From an uncultured Verrucomicrobia subdivision 3 bacterium (lineage in GTDB: Bacteria; Verrucomicrobiota; Verrucomicrobiia; Limisphaerales; UBA11358), in the NCBI GenBank assembly GCA_903858275.1, contig CAIOIC010000051.1, positions 1-35,007 on the forward strand: a stretch of 35,007 nucleotides of DNA, in the 5' to 3' direction. This document shows positions 22,164 through 30,859 of the stretch, in pieces. Both the position numbers and the translations under genes were made by a program. A model generated the notes under the pieces. It was not told the origin of the DNA. It saw nothing but the letters and a program-made list of their open reading frames with translations, and searched no databases. Numbering within the stretch: the first letter of the stretch is position 1; each line of letters starts with the position of its first letter.

Positions 22164-23121
22164 ACGCGAACATCAGCGCCGCGAAGCCGATGGGAATCGT
22201 GAACAACAAACCCACGCAGCAGGCGAGCAGCCCGGCGACATTGATCAACCCGATCACGATGATGAGGCCGAAAACCTGCCACCAATGCCGGTTCACCTGC
22301 TTGAAACTCGTTTTCATCGCCGGCCAGAATTCCAGCTGCTGGTCAATGATGAGCGGCAGGGTGAATTTCCAGCACACCGACAGATACGTCGCCGGAATGG
22401 CGCAGATCAGCAACACCGGCCCGGTAGCTAACAGAATAGATTTGAGGGCGGTCAAGGTTTCCGCGTCCGGCAGCGCGCCTTTTTGCAAGCCTTGAAAATG
22501 GCTGATGAGCGGAAAAAATTTTATCAGGAACACGACCAGGAACGGAAGCAGGCACGCGCCCACCAGCAGGCCCTGAAGCAAAGTGCCGAGAAACAACTGG
22601 CCAAACGAGCGTCGGAAACCGGCGAAAATATCACCAATCTCCACCGGCGCACCACGCATGGCGCTGATGAACAGATAGAAAACACCGCCCAGCAGCGGGC
22701 CGGAGATGACAAAATTGGCGATGGAAAACACCACGCCGATCAACGGAATATTTGACAGCCCGCCAATCGCCACCTCGATCAGCAGGTAAAGCAGCGTGCC
22801 GACAAACAGCAGGTTCATGTTGCTCTTCACCAGCTCCCAACCGCGTGAAATGCAGCTGCCGATGTCCAGATCGTAATCGGCTTCCGAAGATGCTCCGGCA
22901 CCCGCCGCAGACACCTTAAGTGGAGTGATGGTAGCGGGCGGCTGTTTGAGGATATCGGCAAATTCCGGAAAGTTGGCGAGCGGGCGAAACTCCGCATCGC
23001 TCTCCGCCTTGGCCAGCGAGGAGGCGGCCAGCCGGCCCTCGACAATCCACTGCCGCACGTCTGCATCTGTGACCGGACCGTATTCCTTGCCGTCGCCGCC
23101 GATGATGAGATAGTTCGCCAT
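22132..23121 (-). CDS. GYF_2 (DUF4339)-domain multi-pass membrane protein
   Basis: A 329-residue protein. Residues 1-58 are a GYF_2 domain (YLIIGGDGKEYGPVTDADVRQWIVEGR, then LAxFPEF), a small protein-binding module common in verrucomicrobial and planctomycete membrane proteins. A linker of about 35 residues follows, then about six helices (from 103) with the pattern of DUF975/glycerophosphodiesterase-type membrane domains, including ISRGWELVKSNMNLLF and GDIFAGFRRSFGQLFLGTLL. No catalytic residues are seen, so it may be a scaffold or a transporter-like protein. The pterin-dehydratase fusion gene starts inside its last 32 bases. Confidence 0.78.
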   Translation of the reverse strand: MANYLIIGGDGKEYGPVTDADVRQWIVEGRLAASSLAKAESDAEFRPLANFPEFADILKQPPATITPLKVSAAGAGASSEADYDLDIGSCISRGWELVKSNMNLLFVGTLLYLLIEVAIGGLSNIPLIGVVFSIANFVISGPLLGGVFYLFISAMRGAPVEIGDIFAGFRRSFGQLFLGTLLQGLLVGACLLPFLVVFLIKFFPLISHFQGLQKGALPDAETLTALKSILLATGPVLLICAIPATYLSVCWKFTLPLIIDQQLEFWPAMKTSFKQVNRHWWQVFGLIIVIGLINVAGLLACCVGLLFTIPIGFAALMFAYDTIFIGKKD

Positions 23122-23182
23122 AAAATCTGGTGCTGGACTTCTAGTTTATCCGCCACCGCGCGGCAAGCCGATTCGCCGCCAA

Positions 23183-23215
23183 TAAAAAACGAGGCCACCT
23201 TGCGATGGCCTCGTT
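23183..23215 (-). terminator. Strong intrinsic terminator of the pseudopilin gene
   Basis: AACGAGGCCA (23188-23197) and TGGCCTCGTT (23206-23215) form a perfect 10-bp stem with an 8-base loop. On the minus strand it is followed by TTTTTTAT. It lies 17 bases after the pseudopilin stop and insulates the GYF_2 gene downstream. Confidence 0.9.
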
Positions 23216-23231
23216 TATGGTTTGGAGTTAA

Positions 23232-24053
23232 TTACCTAATAAAATTATAACGCGGCCACCTCACGCTTTGATTAGTTCCGACTTTTAACGTTTCCTTCAA
23301 GCCCATAACGGTCAATTGCTGCACGCTGCCATCGCAAACAATCAGGTTACCAGCCTTCTGGTGCATATCATTCGCCGTCCACGCCCAATCATTTCCAGCA
23401 TTGAGAGGAGTCCAATATGTTTGACCAGTAGTGAAACGACCTGTAGCAGCACCACTACCAGTATTAATACCGTTACCAACACTGGCGTCACCTGCCAAAA
23501 CCATAAACGGCTCCACTTCCCTGGCGTCAGCTCCGACAAAATAGCTAATCTTGGTGATATCACTGGCCGGAGTTGGCGTTCCGGTTGCCGTAAAGCCTAG
23601 AAACTCGACGTCGGTGAAGTTAGTGGCGTAACCTCTGCCGGTGAGGTGAAAATTGTCAGCAGGACAATAAACCACCTTGGGCGTGCTCAATTCATTGGAC
23701 ATCACTTGATACACTTTACCAGGCACATATTCCGGGGGGGTAACTGTAGTCCCATCACCTGCTCGGTTTGTGCTTCTCAATAAATATTCCATCGCCCCAC
23801 CGTAGTTGGTGCCCACCTGCATGGGATATTTGTCCTGATTGTCGCCTTCCCAGATGCGGAAGGCGAGACCGGCCTGCTTAAGGTTGTTCACGCAGCTGAT
23901 GCGCTGGGCTTTTTTCTTGGCCGCCGCAAGGGCGGGCAACAGCATGGCGGCGAGAATCGCGATGATCGCGATCACGACGAGCAGCTCGATGAGGGTAAAT
24001 GCTTTCTTGGTTTGTGGTTTCATAGTATTAGTCATTGGATTTGAAAGAAACAT
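23232..24053 (-). CDS. Pseudopilin with prepilin N-terminus and DG motif
   Basis: A 273-residue secreted pseudopilin. After the leader, [20 protein letters not shown] forms the conserved helix with Glu at +5, followed by [23 protein letters not shown], the form abundant in verrucomicrobia and planctomycetes. A C-terminal beta-rich head carries the late motif [17 protein letters not shown], like the H-x9-DG motif of DUF1559-type proteins. It would sit in a type II secretion pseudopilus or at the cell surface; genomes of this phylum carry many paralogues. ATG 24053 is chosen because GGAGG lies 11 bases upstream; ATGs at 24035 and 24023 ([11 protein letters not shown], the normal leader length) are real alternatives. 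Confidence 0.9.
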   Translation of the reverse strand: MFLSNPMTNTMKPQTKKAFTLIELLVVIAIIAILAAMLLPALAAAKKKAQRISCVNNLKQAGLAFRIWEGDNQDKYPMQVGTNYGGAMEYLLRSTNRAGDGTTVTPPEYVPGKVYQVMSNELSTPKVVYCPADNFHLTGRGYATNFTDVEFLGFTATGTPTPASDITKISYFVGADAREVEPFMVLAGDASVGNGINTGSGAATGRFTTGQTYWTPLNAGNDWAWTANDMHQKAGNLIVCDGSVQQLTVMGLKETLKVGTNQSVRWPRYNFIR

Positions 24054-24077
24054 ATCAATCATTCCCTCCGGCAACAA

Positions 24078-24093
24078 CTGCCCTTAGGGGCAG
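24078..24093. promoter_or_regulatory. Perfect palindrome CTGCCC-TTAG-GGGCAG in the pilin leader region
   Basis: A 6-bp perfect dyad between the response-regulator stop and the pseudopilin start. No T-run follows on either strand, so it is a weak terminator at best. A binding site or an mRNA hairpin ahead of the pseudopilin ribosome site is equally possible. Confidence 0.35.
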
Positions 24094-24125
24094 CTTTAAT
24101 GTTGGGCGACGGCGAGCCGGAAAAA

Positions 24126-24764
24126 TCACGATAATTTGTCGCGCTTAAACAAACCGGCTTCCTCCGCCAACCGGGTCAATTCAGGCGCCGATTGCACCTG
24201 CAACTTTCGAGTCAGATTTGTCCGATGCAATTTCACGGTGCGCATGGCAATTCCCAGATTTGCGCTGATTTGTTTATTCAATCCGCCGCGCACCACCTGT
24301 TCCAACACCTCCAGTTCCCGCGCCGACAACAGCTCGAACTGTGCGCGTATTTTTTTTAACCGCTCGCGATCTTTCCGCTCCTGGGCGCCACGTTCCAATG
24401 CCCGCCGGATGGCGTCCAACAGTTCCTCTTTGGAGCTGTGCTTGGTGATAAAATCTTCTGCGCCGCTGCGCATTGCCCGCACTGTCTTCGGAATGTCCAG
24501 CTGGGCGGAAATAAAGACGACCGGCAAAGGGTTTGCCGACCCGGCCAGGGCCGCCTGCAATTCCAAACCGTTCAATCCAGGCATTTGCATATCCGACAGC
24601 ACGCAGCCCGACATTTCTGGAGCCAGCTGCTTAATAAAGTTTTCCGCCGATTCATAAGTCTGCACCGGGTAACCAGAGGCACGAAGAAATCGCGATATTG
24701 ACTTCAGGAAGGATGCGTCGTCATCAACAATATAAATTGTCCCGGGCTCAGGTGGGGGAATCAT
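24126..24764 (-). CDS. FixJ/NarL-type response regulator
   Basis: A 212-residue two-domain regulator. The receiver (about 9-125) has the acidic pocket D14-D16, phospho-acceptor D58 in VLSDMQMPG, the switch Ser86 (VVFISAQ) and Lys108. A helical linker follows, then a LuxR-type helix-turn-helix (143-205: LSARELEVLEQVVRGGLNKQ, AMRTVKLHRTNLTRKL). It resembles FixJ/TodT regulators. Its ATG overlaps the stop of the sensor kinase gene (ATGA), so they are a cognate pair. Targets are unknown; the nearest downstream gene is the pseudopilin on the same strand. Confidence 0.92.
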   Translation of the reverse strand: MIPPPEPGTIYIVDDDASFLKSISRFLRASGYPVQTYESAENFIKQLAPEMSGCVLSDMQMPGLNGLELQAALAGSANPLPVVFISAQLDIPKTVRAMRSGAEDFITKHSSKEELLDAIRRALERGAQERKDRERLKKIRAQFELLSARELEVLEQVVRGGLNKQISANLGIAMRTVKLHRTNLTRKLQVQSAPELTRLAEEAGLFKRDKLS

Positions 24765-26749
24765 AAATTGCCTGGCACCGGTGGAAGGGTGAATTTAAAA
24801 ACCGCGCCGCGCAGGGCATTGTTTTCGCCACAGATTGTTCCCCCATGCGCATCAATGATTGTTTTTGAAATGGCCAATCCCATGCCCATGCCTTCCGGCT
24901 TGGTCGTGAAGAACGGTTTAAACAGTTGTTTCAATTTGTCCAGAGGAATTCCAGTTCCACAATCGCTGACCATGACTTCGACACACCCGTCTTTTTTGAT
25001 TTCGGCGCCGATCGTCAATTGTCGCTCGCGCTTATCGATCGCCGCCATCGCCTCCATCCCGTTCAAAATCAGGTTCAACAACACTTGCTGCAGATGAATG
25101 CGATCCCCATATACGGGTGTCAGCTTGGGCGGCAGGTTTAAAATCAAACTGACTTCACGCGCCCTCGCATCGGACTCGGTCAGAGAAACAACTTCGCTCA
25201 ACAGCTCACCGAGATCCAATGCTTTTAGTTCGAGGCTGCGACGCTTTAACAACGATCGCAACTGGTCTATCACTCTGCTGGCGCGCTGGTCGTCCTTGCG
25301 AATGTCTTCCAGAATGCTGCGGATTTCTTCCCAATCCGGCGGTTCATTTTTAAGAAATATTTCCGCCGCCTCCGTATTTCTCAAAATGGCTCCCAACGGA
25401 TGGCCCAGCTCATGGGCCAACATGGAGGTCAACTGCCCCAAAGTCGAAACGCGGGTTACATGCGCTAGTTCCATCCGCTGCTTAAGAATCTCCTGCTCCG
25501 CCTCGTGGCGCCGCCTTCGCTGCGCGAGCAATCCGACGATAGTCACGGCCTGAGTTAGAATCACCGCCAGGGAAAATAAAATCAAATTTCTATATATACC
25601 CCATAAAGTATTGGGACGGTATCGAACAATGCAATCTTGAGGGATACGGTTGTCACTGATGTGCCAATGCTGCAGGGCGCGCCAGTCCACCATGGGTGTG
25701 CCTTTGGTTTCGACTTCCATGGGCACAGATTCGGGTTTGATGCCCCCCATCACCTTGAAAGCAATTTGTCCGCTTCGCTTGCCGAGGGTTTCTGAATCGG
25801 CCACGACTCCGCCCACCACCCCGCTCCCAACCGCCATTCCGCCCATGACATAAACCGGAACGCTAGCCAAAGGCGCCAGCATTTGAGCCACTTGCGGCGT
25901 TGAACAAGGCTCTCCACTCGCATCGCGGTGGAATGAACTCAATAATATTGTTGTGCCGGGCATTAACAACTTTACGGTGTGCAGCAATCCTGCCAGAGGC
26001 TGATTCGTCCAGAATTTAAACTGGACTCCCTCCAACCCCTGCGCGATTTTGATAATCCGGCCAAGCGATTTGCGATCCTCCTCCGAACTGCCACCAATCA
26101 CCACCACCTCATGCGTGTCCGGTTGCAAACGCATGATCAGGCCCAGTGTGCCGCGAATATCATAGCGCTGAATAATTCCTGTAACGCCGAGCTTGCTGAT
26201 ATCATAGGGCACCACTGAATCATTGACTGCGGCAAATACAACCGGCACATCAGGAAACAATGCATCCGGCAATGCTCCTGCCAGCGTATAATCCCCGCTC
26301 GGAAAAACCACAATCAGGTCGAGATCTTTTTTGGTATATTTTCTGCCGAGATAATCTTGAAATATTTTATAATCTTCCTTGTCAGAGAAATGGCGCGTAT
26401 AAAGATGCTCTTCAATAAAAATAATATGGTTCGTGCTGAGTTTCTCCAGTTCCATCTGAAACGCCTGCTGCATTGCGATGTCGCCGGGGGTGTCTCGCCC
26501 TTCGCTGTAAAGAATTAAAACCCGCTTGGGATTTAAATCTTTCCGGCCCCTCTTGCTCTGGGCAAAAGCGTCCAGCATCCCGAAAGCGGTCAAAGCAAAA
26601 ATCAACAACAATACAACGCCCCGCCGGGTTGTTATTAAAAAAATATATTGTGAACTTCGCAAACGTAAGAAAAATACCCGCCATGTTCGAACTTTCAAGC
26701 TTAACCAATGGCGCCGGCATTCCAAAACCTCAACGCCCAGCATTGACAC
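24761..26749 (-). CDS. Sensor histidine kinase with periplasmic ABC-substrate-binding-like sensor
   Basis: Up to 662 residues. A signal/anchor helix (about 44-64, VVLLLIFALTAFGMLDAFAQ) precedes a periplasmic domain at about 74-375 of the ABC_sub_bind type (KRVLILYSEGRDTPGD, LDLIVVFPSGDYTLAG, and the late ADSETLGKRSGQIAFKVMGG). A second helix at about 388-408 leads to the dimerisation domain with H446 in MLAHELGHPLGAIL and a GHKL ATPase domain with N-box NLILNGMEA, DCGTGIP and GMGMGLAIS. The domain has lost the transporter and kept the ligand fold as sensor; the ligand is unknown. GTG 26749 or ATG 26743 give an unusually long basic N-terminus and leave only 33-39 bases to the divergent glyQS, so a downstream TTG start may be the real one. 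Confidence 0.88.
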   Translation of the reverse strand: MSMLGVEVLECRRHWLSLKVRTWRVFFLRLRSSQYIFLITTRRGVVLLLIFALTAFGMLDAFAQSKRGRKDLNPKRVLILYSEGRDTPGDIAMQQAFQMELEKLSTNHIIFIEEHLYTRHFSDKEDYKIFQDYLGRKYTKKDLDLIVVFPSGDYTLAGALPDALFPDVPVVFAAVNDSVVPYDISKLGVTGIIQRYDIRGTLGLIMRLQPDTHEVVVIGGSSEEDRKSLGRIIKIAQGLEGVQFKFWTNQPLAGLLHTVKLLMPGTTILLSSFHRDASGEPCSTPQVAQMLAPLASVPVYVMGGMAVGSGVVGGVVADSETLGKRSGQIAFKVMGGIKPESVPMEVETKGTPMVDWRALQHWHISDNRIPQDCIVRYRPNTLWGIYRNLILFSLAVILTQAVTIVGLLAQRRRRHEAEQEILKQRMELAHVTRVSTLGQLTSMLAHELGHPLGAILRNTEAAEIFLKNEPPDWEEIRSILEDIRKDDQRASRVIDQLRSLLKRRSLELKALDLGELLSEVVSLTESDARAREVSLILNLPPKLTPVYGDRIHLQQVLLNLILNGMEAMAAIDKRERQLTIGAEIKKDGCVEVMVSDCGTGIPLDKLKQLFKPFFTTKPEGMGMGLAISKTIIDAHGGTICGENNALRGAVFKFTLPPVPGNL

Positions 26750-26782
26750 GGCTGCGCGCTTGACGAAAACTGTCCCTTCCCT

Positions 26783-28447
26783 ATGGCCGAACCAAAAGAG
26801 AATTTGCAGATGGAAAAAATCGTGTCGCTGTGCAAGCGGCGCGGCTTCATTTTTCAGTCGTCCGAAATCTACGGCGGCATCAATGGTTTCTGGGATTACG
26901 GCCCGCTCGGCGCCGAGCTCAAGCGCAACGTGAAGGAACTCTGGTGGAATGCCATGACCCGCGAACGCGAAGACGTCGCCGGTCTCGAAGCGACCATCAT
27001 CATGTCACCCGCCATCTGGAGAGCTTCCGGCCATGTGGACACGTTCAGCGATCCGATGTGCGATTGCAAAAAGTGCAAGAAACGCTTTCGTGCGGACCAG
27101 CTTTGCGAGGATCAGAATCTCACGCTCATCAAGAATGCAAATGGCAAATTTGAATTGCCCGCCGGCACAAAATGCACGAGCTGCGATTCGAAGGAACTGA
27201 CCGAGCCGCGCCCCTTCAACCTGATGTTCAAAACTTACGTCGGTCCGGTGGAAAGCGAAGACAACGTCGCGTATCTCCGCCCCGAAACCGCGCAGGCGAT
27301 TTTCGCGCAGTTCAAGAACGTGCTGGAAACGTCGCGCCAGAAAGTGCCGTTCGGCATCGGCCAGATCGGCAAGGCGTTCCGCAACGAGGTCACGCCACGC
27401 AATTACACCTTCCGCTCGCGCGAATTCGAGCAGATGGAACTGGAATTTTTCATCAAGCCGGATGAGGCGATTGAAGCCATCCACGGCAGCGTGGCGACGG
27501 TGCCTGCGACCGGTCATCCCGGCGAGCCGCAGCCGAATTGGGGCTGGCAGGCGTGGCACCAATACTGGGTCGAGGAGCGCGTGAAATTTTACGAAGGCAT
27601 CGGACTGTCGCGCGATACGCTCGGCTTCCACCATCAGACGCCGGAGGAACTGGCGCATTACGCCCGCGCGTGCACGGATATTTTGTTCAAGTTCCCGTTC
27701 AGCAAGAAGGATGAGAATGGCAACGTGAAAGGCGACGAACTGGAAGGCATCGCCGCGCGCAGCGATTTTGATTTGAGCCAGCACCAGCGTTTCTCCGGCA
27801 AGCCCATGGGCGTGTTTGACGACGAGTTGCGCCAGGCTTGGGCGAAGTTGCCGAAGGAAAAGCAGGACGACCTGTGGCGCCGTTACTACGAGAACCGGAA
27901 GAATTATCTGACCAAGTCCGCCAAGCCGGACGAAACGGCGGAGCAAATCCAGAAGCAGGCCACGGAAGACGCGAATGGATTGGCCAAGGGGCAATACATC
28001 CCGCACGTCATCGAGCCGAGCGCGGGCGTGGATCGTTTGATTCTCGCGCTCATCGCCAATGCCTATTCCGAAACCACCGAGACGGATGCGAAAGGCAAAA
28101 GCGAAACGACTTATGTGATGAAGTTCCATCCGCGGATCGCGCCGATCAAGGTCGGCGTGCTGCCGCTATTAAAGAACAAGCCGGAACTGGTGAAGAAAGC
28201 CATCGCGGTGCGTGATTTGCTGCGGCCGTGGATGAATGTCTATTACGACGACGGCGGCAGCATCGGCAAACGCTATGCCCGCCAGGACGAAGCCGGGACG
28301 CCATTCTGCGTGACGATTGACTTCGACACGCTGGGCGAGAAGCCGGAGTTGCTCGACACCGTGACGCTGCGCTACCGCGATGACGGCAGGCAGGAGCGTT
28401 TGAAAATTTCCGAATTGCGCGACTGGCTATTGGCGCGGATACGTTAA
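26783..28447 (+). CDS. glyQS: Glycyl-tRNA synthetase, single-chain (alpha2) type
   Basis: A 554-residue class II aminoacyl-tRNA synthetase charging tRNA-Gly. N-terminal EKIVSLCKRRGFIFQSSEIYGG and NGFWDYGPLG are diagnostic of the dimeric eukaryote/archaea/Gram-positive-type enzyme. Zinc-type cysteines C93, C95, C98 and C131, C134 lie in the insertion. Motif 2 is visible as IGKAFRNEVTPRNYTFRSRE and motif 3 as EPSAGVDRLILALI. The C-terminal anticodon-binding domain starts near 455 (IAPIKVGVLPLL). An ATG at 26810 would remove nine residues. It lies back-to-back with the sensor kinase gene, with little room for two promoters. Confidence 0.95.
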   Translation: MAEPKENLQMEKIVSLCKRRGFIFQSSEIYGGINGFWDYGPLGAELKRNVKELWWNAMTREREDVAGLEATIIMSPAIWRASGHVDTFSDPMCDCKKCKKRFRADQLCEDQNLTLIKNANGKFELPAGTKCTSCDSKELTEPRPFNLMFKTYVGPVESEDNVAYLRPETAQAIFAQFKNVLETSRQKVPFGIGQIGKAFRNEVTPRNYTFRSREFEQMELEFFIKPDEAIEAIHGSVATVPATGHPGEPQPNWGWQAWHQYWVEERVKFYEGIGLSRDTLGFHHQTPEELAHYARACTDILFKFPFSKKDENGNVKGDELEGIAARSDFDLSQHQRFSGKPMGVFDDELRQAWAKLPKEKQDDLWRRYYENRKNYLTKSAKPDETAEQIQKQATEDANGLAKGQYIPHVIEPSAGVDRLILALIANAYSETTETDAKGKSETTYVMKFHPRIAPIKVGVLPLLKNKPELVKKAIAVRDLLRPWMNVYYDDGGSIGKRYARQDEAGTPFCVTIDFDTLGEKPELLDTVTLRYRDDGRQERLKISELRDWLLARIR

Positions 28448-28464
28448 GCTGATAGATTGTCCGC

Positions 28465-29445
28465 ATGAACCAGCCCGCCCGCATCTCCTACGCCATCATG
28501 GCGGCGTTGCTGGTGCTCATCGCGGTGCTGCATCTCGGCACGCTGCTGCTGACGGCGCTGTTTGGATTCTTCGCGCTGCAAGTGTTCAGCTTTGGCCGCA
28601 GTAAAATCCTGGGGGTGTCCATCTATGTCCTGATGGTGGCGCTCATCAGTTGGGGAATGATTTATTTTTCACACCAGGCATATCTCACCCTACCCAAAAT
28701 CGTGGAAACCACCATTCCCGCCGTCGCAACCTACGCCGAGCAGGAAGGCATTGAATTACCATTCTCTGATTATGCAGGCCTGAAAAATCTAATCATCAGC
28801 GAAGCAAAAGAAGATGTGGCCGGCTTCGGGCGACACGCGCGGGAAACAGCATTCAAGTTCGTGCAATTACTCATCGGTCTCGTCGTGGCAACAAGCCTGT
28901 TTCTTAGCGCCAGTTGGGGTTCGGAAAATGAGCCGGGCGCGTCACGCGACAGCCTGTACGCGACGGTGGTGCGGGAATTAAGCCAGCGGTTTCAGACATT
29001 CTTCCGCAGTTTTGCCAAGGTCATCGGCGCGCAAATCATCGTCTCCGCCATCAACACCGTGTTGACAGGCGCGTTTTTGCTTTGGAACGATTACCCGTAT
29101 GTCGCGGTCATCACGACGCTGACTTTTCTGTGCGGGCTGCTGCCCATCGTCGGCAACATCATCAGCAACACGCTTATCGTCTTTGTGGCCTTCACGATTT
29201 CGCCGCGCATGGCGCTGATGGCGCTGATTTTCCTGATCATCATCCACAAGCTGGAATATTTTCTGAACAGCAAAATCATCGGCGACCGCATCAAAAACCC
29301 GATGTGGCTCACGCTCATCGGACTGGTGCTGGGGGAAAAGTTGATGGGCGTTCCGGGAATGATTCTTGCGCCGGTGGTGCTGCATTACATCAAAGTCGAG
29401 GCGTCGCAGAACAAGGTTTCACCAACGGCGATTAATCCCTCATGA
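28465..29445 (+). CDS. AI-2E (PerM)-family membrane protein
   Basis: A 326-residue protein with about eight helices and a soluble loop (about 75-140) between helices 3 and 4, the layout of the AI-2E/PerM family (PF01594). Family patterns include FAKVIGAQIIVSAINTVLTG and the C-terminal LGEKLMGVPGMILAPVVLHYIK. Members export small molecules or act as sodium/proton antiporters; AI-2 export was shown for only one member, so the substrate is left open. It starts 17 bases after glyQS and its stop overlaps the next ATG (ATGA). Confidence 0.85.
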   Translation: MNQPARISYAIMAALLVLIAVLHLGTLLLTALFGFFALQVFSFGRSKILGVSIYVLMVALISWGMIYFSHQAYLTLPKIVETTIPAVATYAEQEGIELPFSDYAGLKNLIISEAKEDVAGFGRHARETAFKFVQLLIGLVVATSLFLSASWGSENEPGASRDSLYATVVRELSQRFQTFFRSFAKVIGAQIIVSAINTVLTGAFLLWNDYPYVAVITTLTFLCGLLPIVGNIISNTLIVFVAFTISPRMALMALIFLIIIHKLEYFLNSKIIGDRIKNPMWLTLIGLVLGEKLMGVPGMILAPVVLHYIKVEASQNKVSPTAINPS

Positions 29446-30008
29446 CTGCCGGCACCACGCCCGAGTCCAAGCCGAATCGCGCCCCCACGCTCTACCTCAT
29501 CGCCAGCCTCAAAATCGGCAAAGGCCTCCTGTTGCTGCTGGCGGCCCTGGGCATTTTTGCGCTGGCGGGAAAGGATTTATCGGATGCTTTCGATGATTTT
29601 CTGCGCCTGATTCAGCTTGATCCGGGCCGGAAGATTTTCATCAACATCGGCAAATGGCTGGACACCTTCTCGCCGGCGCACGTCAAAGCCATCGCCTCGG
29701 GCACCCTGCTGTTTGGACTATTTTTGCTGACCAGCGGCGTAGGGCTAGCCTTGCGCGCAGCCTGGGCCATCTGGCTCGCCATCGGCGAATCAGCCTGTTT
29801 TATCCCGGTGGAAATATTCGAACTCCTGCGCCGGCGCATGCCGGAGACGGATGCGCACCGGATGTTCACGCATCCCAAAATCGCCCTCGGCCTGCTGCTG
29901 GCGGCGAACGGGTTCGTCGTCTGGTATCTGTTCAAAAACCGGAAACGCCTATTCCGGCACCATCACCACACCATTGAAGCGACCGGTCCGACCGTGCTAT
30001 CCGCATGA
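29442..30008 (+). CDS. DUF2127-type membrane protein
   Basis: A 188-residue protein with about four membrane helices (about 27-43, 83-99, 101-122 and 148-165). LYLIASLKIGKGLLLLLAALG near the start and GVGLALRAAWAIWLAIGESACFIPVEIFELLRR fit the DUF2127 pattern; the tail is basic and histidine-rich (HHHH near 176). Function unknown. The 4-base overlap with the AI-2E gene implies co-translation and perhaps a shared complex. Confidence 0.75.
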   Translation: MTAGTTPESKPNRAPTLYLIASLKIGKGLLLLLAALGIFALAGKDLSDAFDDFLRLIQLDPGRKIFINIGKWLDTFSPAHVKAIASGTLLFGLFLLTSGVGLALRAAWAIWLAIGESACFIPVEIFELLRRRMPETDAHRMFTHPKIALGLLLAANGFVVWYLFKNRKRLFRHHHHTIEATGPTVLSA

Positions 30009-30092
30009 TTTTGTAACGATTATTTCCTTGCTGCCACCGCGACAATGCCTTAATTAAACGGCATCTTAAGAAATCGCCAGACGACAGTTTTG

Positions 30093-30137
30093 ATGCAACA
30101 TATCACCGTTCAGCCTCAACCAGAGAGGGTCGCTTGA
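30093..30137 (+). CDS. Possible 14-codon leader peptide overlapping the infC start
   Basis: ATG-CAA-CAT... encodes MQHITVQPQPERVA and ends TGA, overlapping the infC TTG as TTGA. It could couple translation to infC or serve as a leader; no ribosome site is obvious before its ATG. It may be chance. Confidence 0.3.
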   Translation: MQHITVQPQPERVA

Positions 30138-30859
30138 GTCGCCCTTTTCCCCCGCGCAATTCCAATCCTGCCTCGTTCATCCGGGTCAACGGAAAAATCC
30201 GTGCCCGCGAAGTCCGCGTCATCGGTGTGGACAACAAGCAGGTCGGCATCGTTCTGCTGAACGACGCGATCAACATGGCGCGCCAGCATGGCGTGGATCT
30301 TGTGGAGATTTCGCCAAACGCCGAGCCGCCCGTTTGCCGGCTGGTGGACTTCGGCAAGTTCCGCTACGAACTCGCCAAGAAGGAGAAGGATTCCCGCAAG
30401 CACCAGCACGCCTCGACCGTCAAGGAAGTGCAGTTAAGCCCGCGCATCGACCCGCATGACCTCGGCATCAAGGTCCAGCACGCCGTGAATTTTCTCTGCG
30501 AAGACATGAAGGTGAAAGTCGCCCTGAAATTCCGCGGCCGCGAAATGCAGCACACGGAATACGGTTTCGACGTCGTCAAAAAATTCATCGCCGAGATTGC
30601 GCCGTTCGGCCATCCCGATTTTCCGCCCAAGCTCATCGGCCGCGCCATCAACCTAATGATCAGCCCGCTCCCGCGCGCCAAACGCGCGAAAAATCCGCGC
30701 GCCGAAGACAAAGGGGAAATGCCGCAGGAAGCACCGACAAACGAGAAAAATCACGCGGCAGATTCCACACCACAAACGCCCAAGGCCAAAATTCCCGTCG
30801 CCGAAGAACCGCCGTCAGGCGGCTTGAGCACCCCGTTCGCCGGGCTGGAAATCAAATAG
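30134..30859 (+). CDS. infC: Translation initiation factor IF-3
   Basis: A 241-residue IF-3. The N-domain opens with FIRVNGKIRAREVRVIG (residues 16-32), followed by the lysine-rich linker KFRYELAKKEKDSRKHQ and the C-domain (VKEVQLSPRIDPHDLGIKVQ, KVKVALKFRGREM, INLMISP). Start is TTG at 30134, with GAGAGGG upstream as a ribosome site; infC uses rare start codons in many bacteria because IF-3 itself rejects them, giving autoregulation. Residues about 180-241 are a low-complexity Ala/Pro/Lys/Glu tail beyond the core, common in this phylum. The usual rpmI-rplT neighbours are missing: infC is followed by the convergent DUF2851 gene, overlapping by 8 bases. Confidence 0.93.
   Translation: MSRPFPPRNSNPASFIRVNGKIRAREVRVIGVDNKQVGIVLLNDAINMARQHGVDLVEISPNAEPPVCRLVDFGKFRYELAKKEKDSRKHQHASTVKEVQLSPRIDPHDLGIKVQHAVNFLCEDMKVKVALKFRGREMQHTEYGFDVVKKFIAEIAPFGHPDFPPKLIGRAINLMISPLPRAKRAKNPRAEDKGEMPQEAPTNEKNHAADSTPQTPKAKIPVAEEPPSGGLSTPFAGLEIK

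Noticed and set aside
26412..26720. 102-codon minus-strand frame starting MPAPLVKLESS
   Set aside because: It is a shadow of the sensor kinase signal region in another frame with no recognisable domain.
27005..28129. 374-codon minus-strand frame opposite glyQS
   Set aside because: Long only because of codon bias on the opposite strand of a highly conserved synthetase gene; composition is Arg/Leu/His-rich and matches no family.
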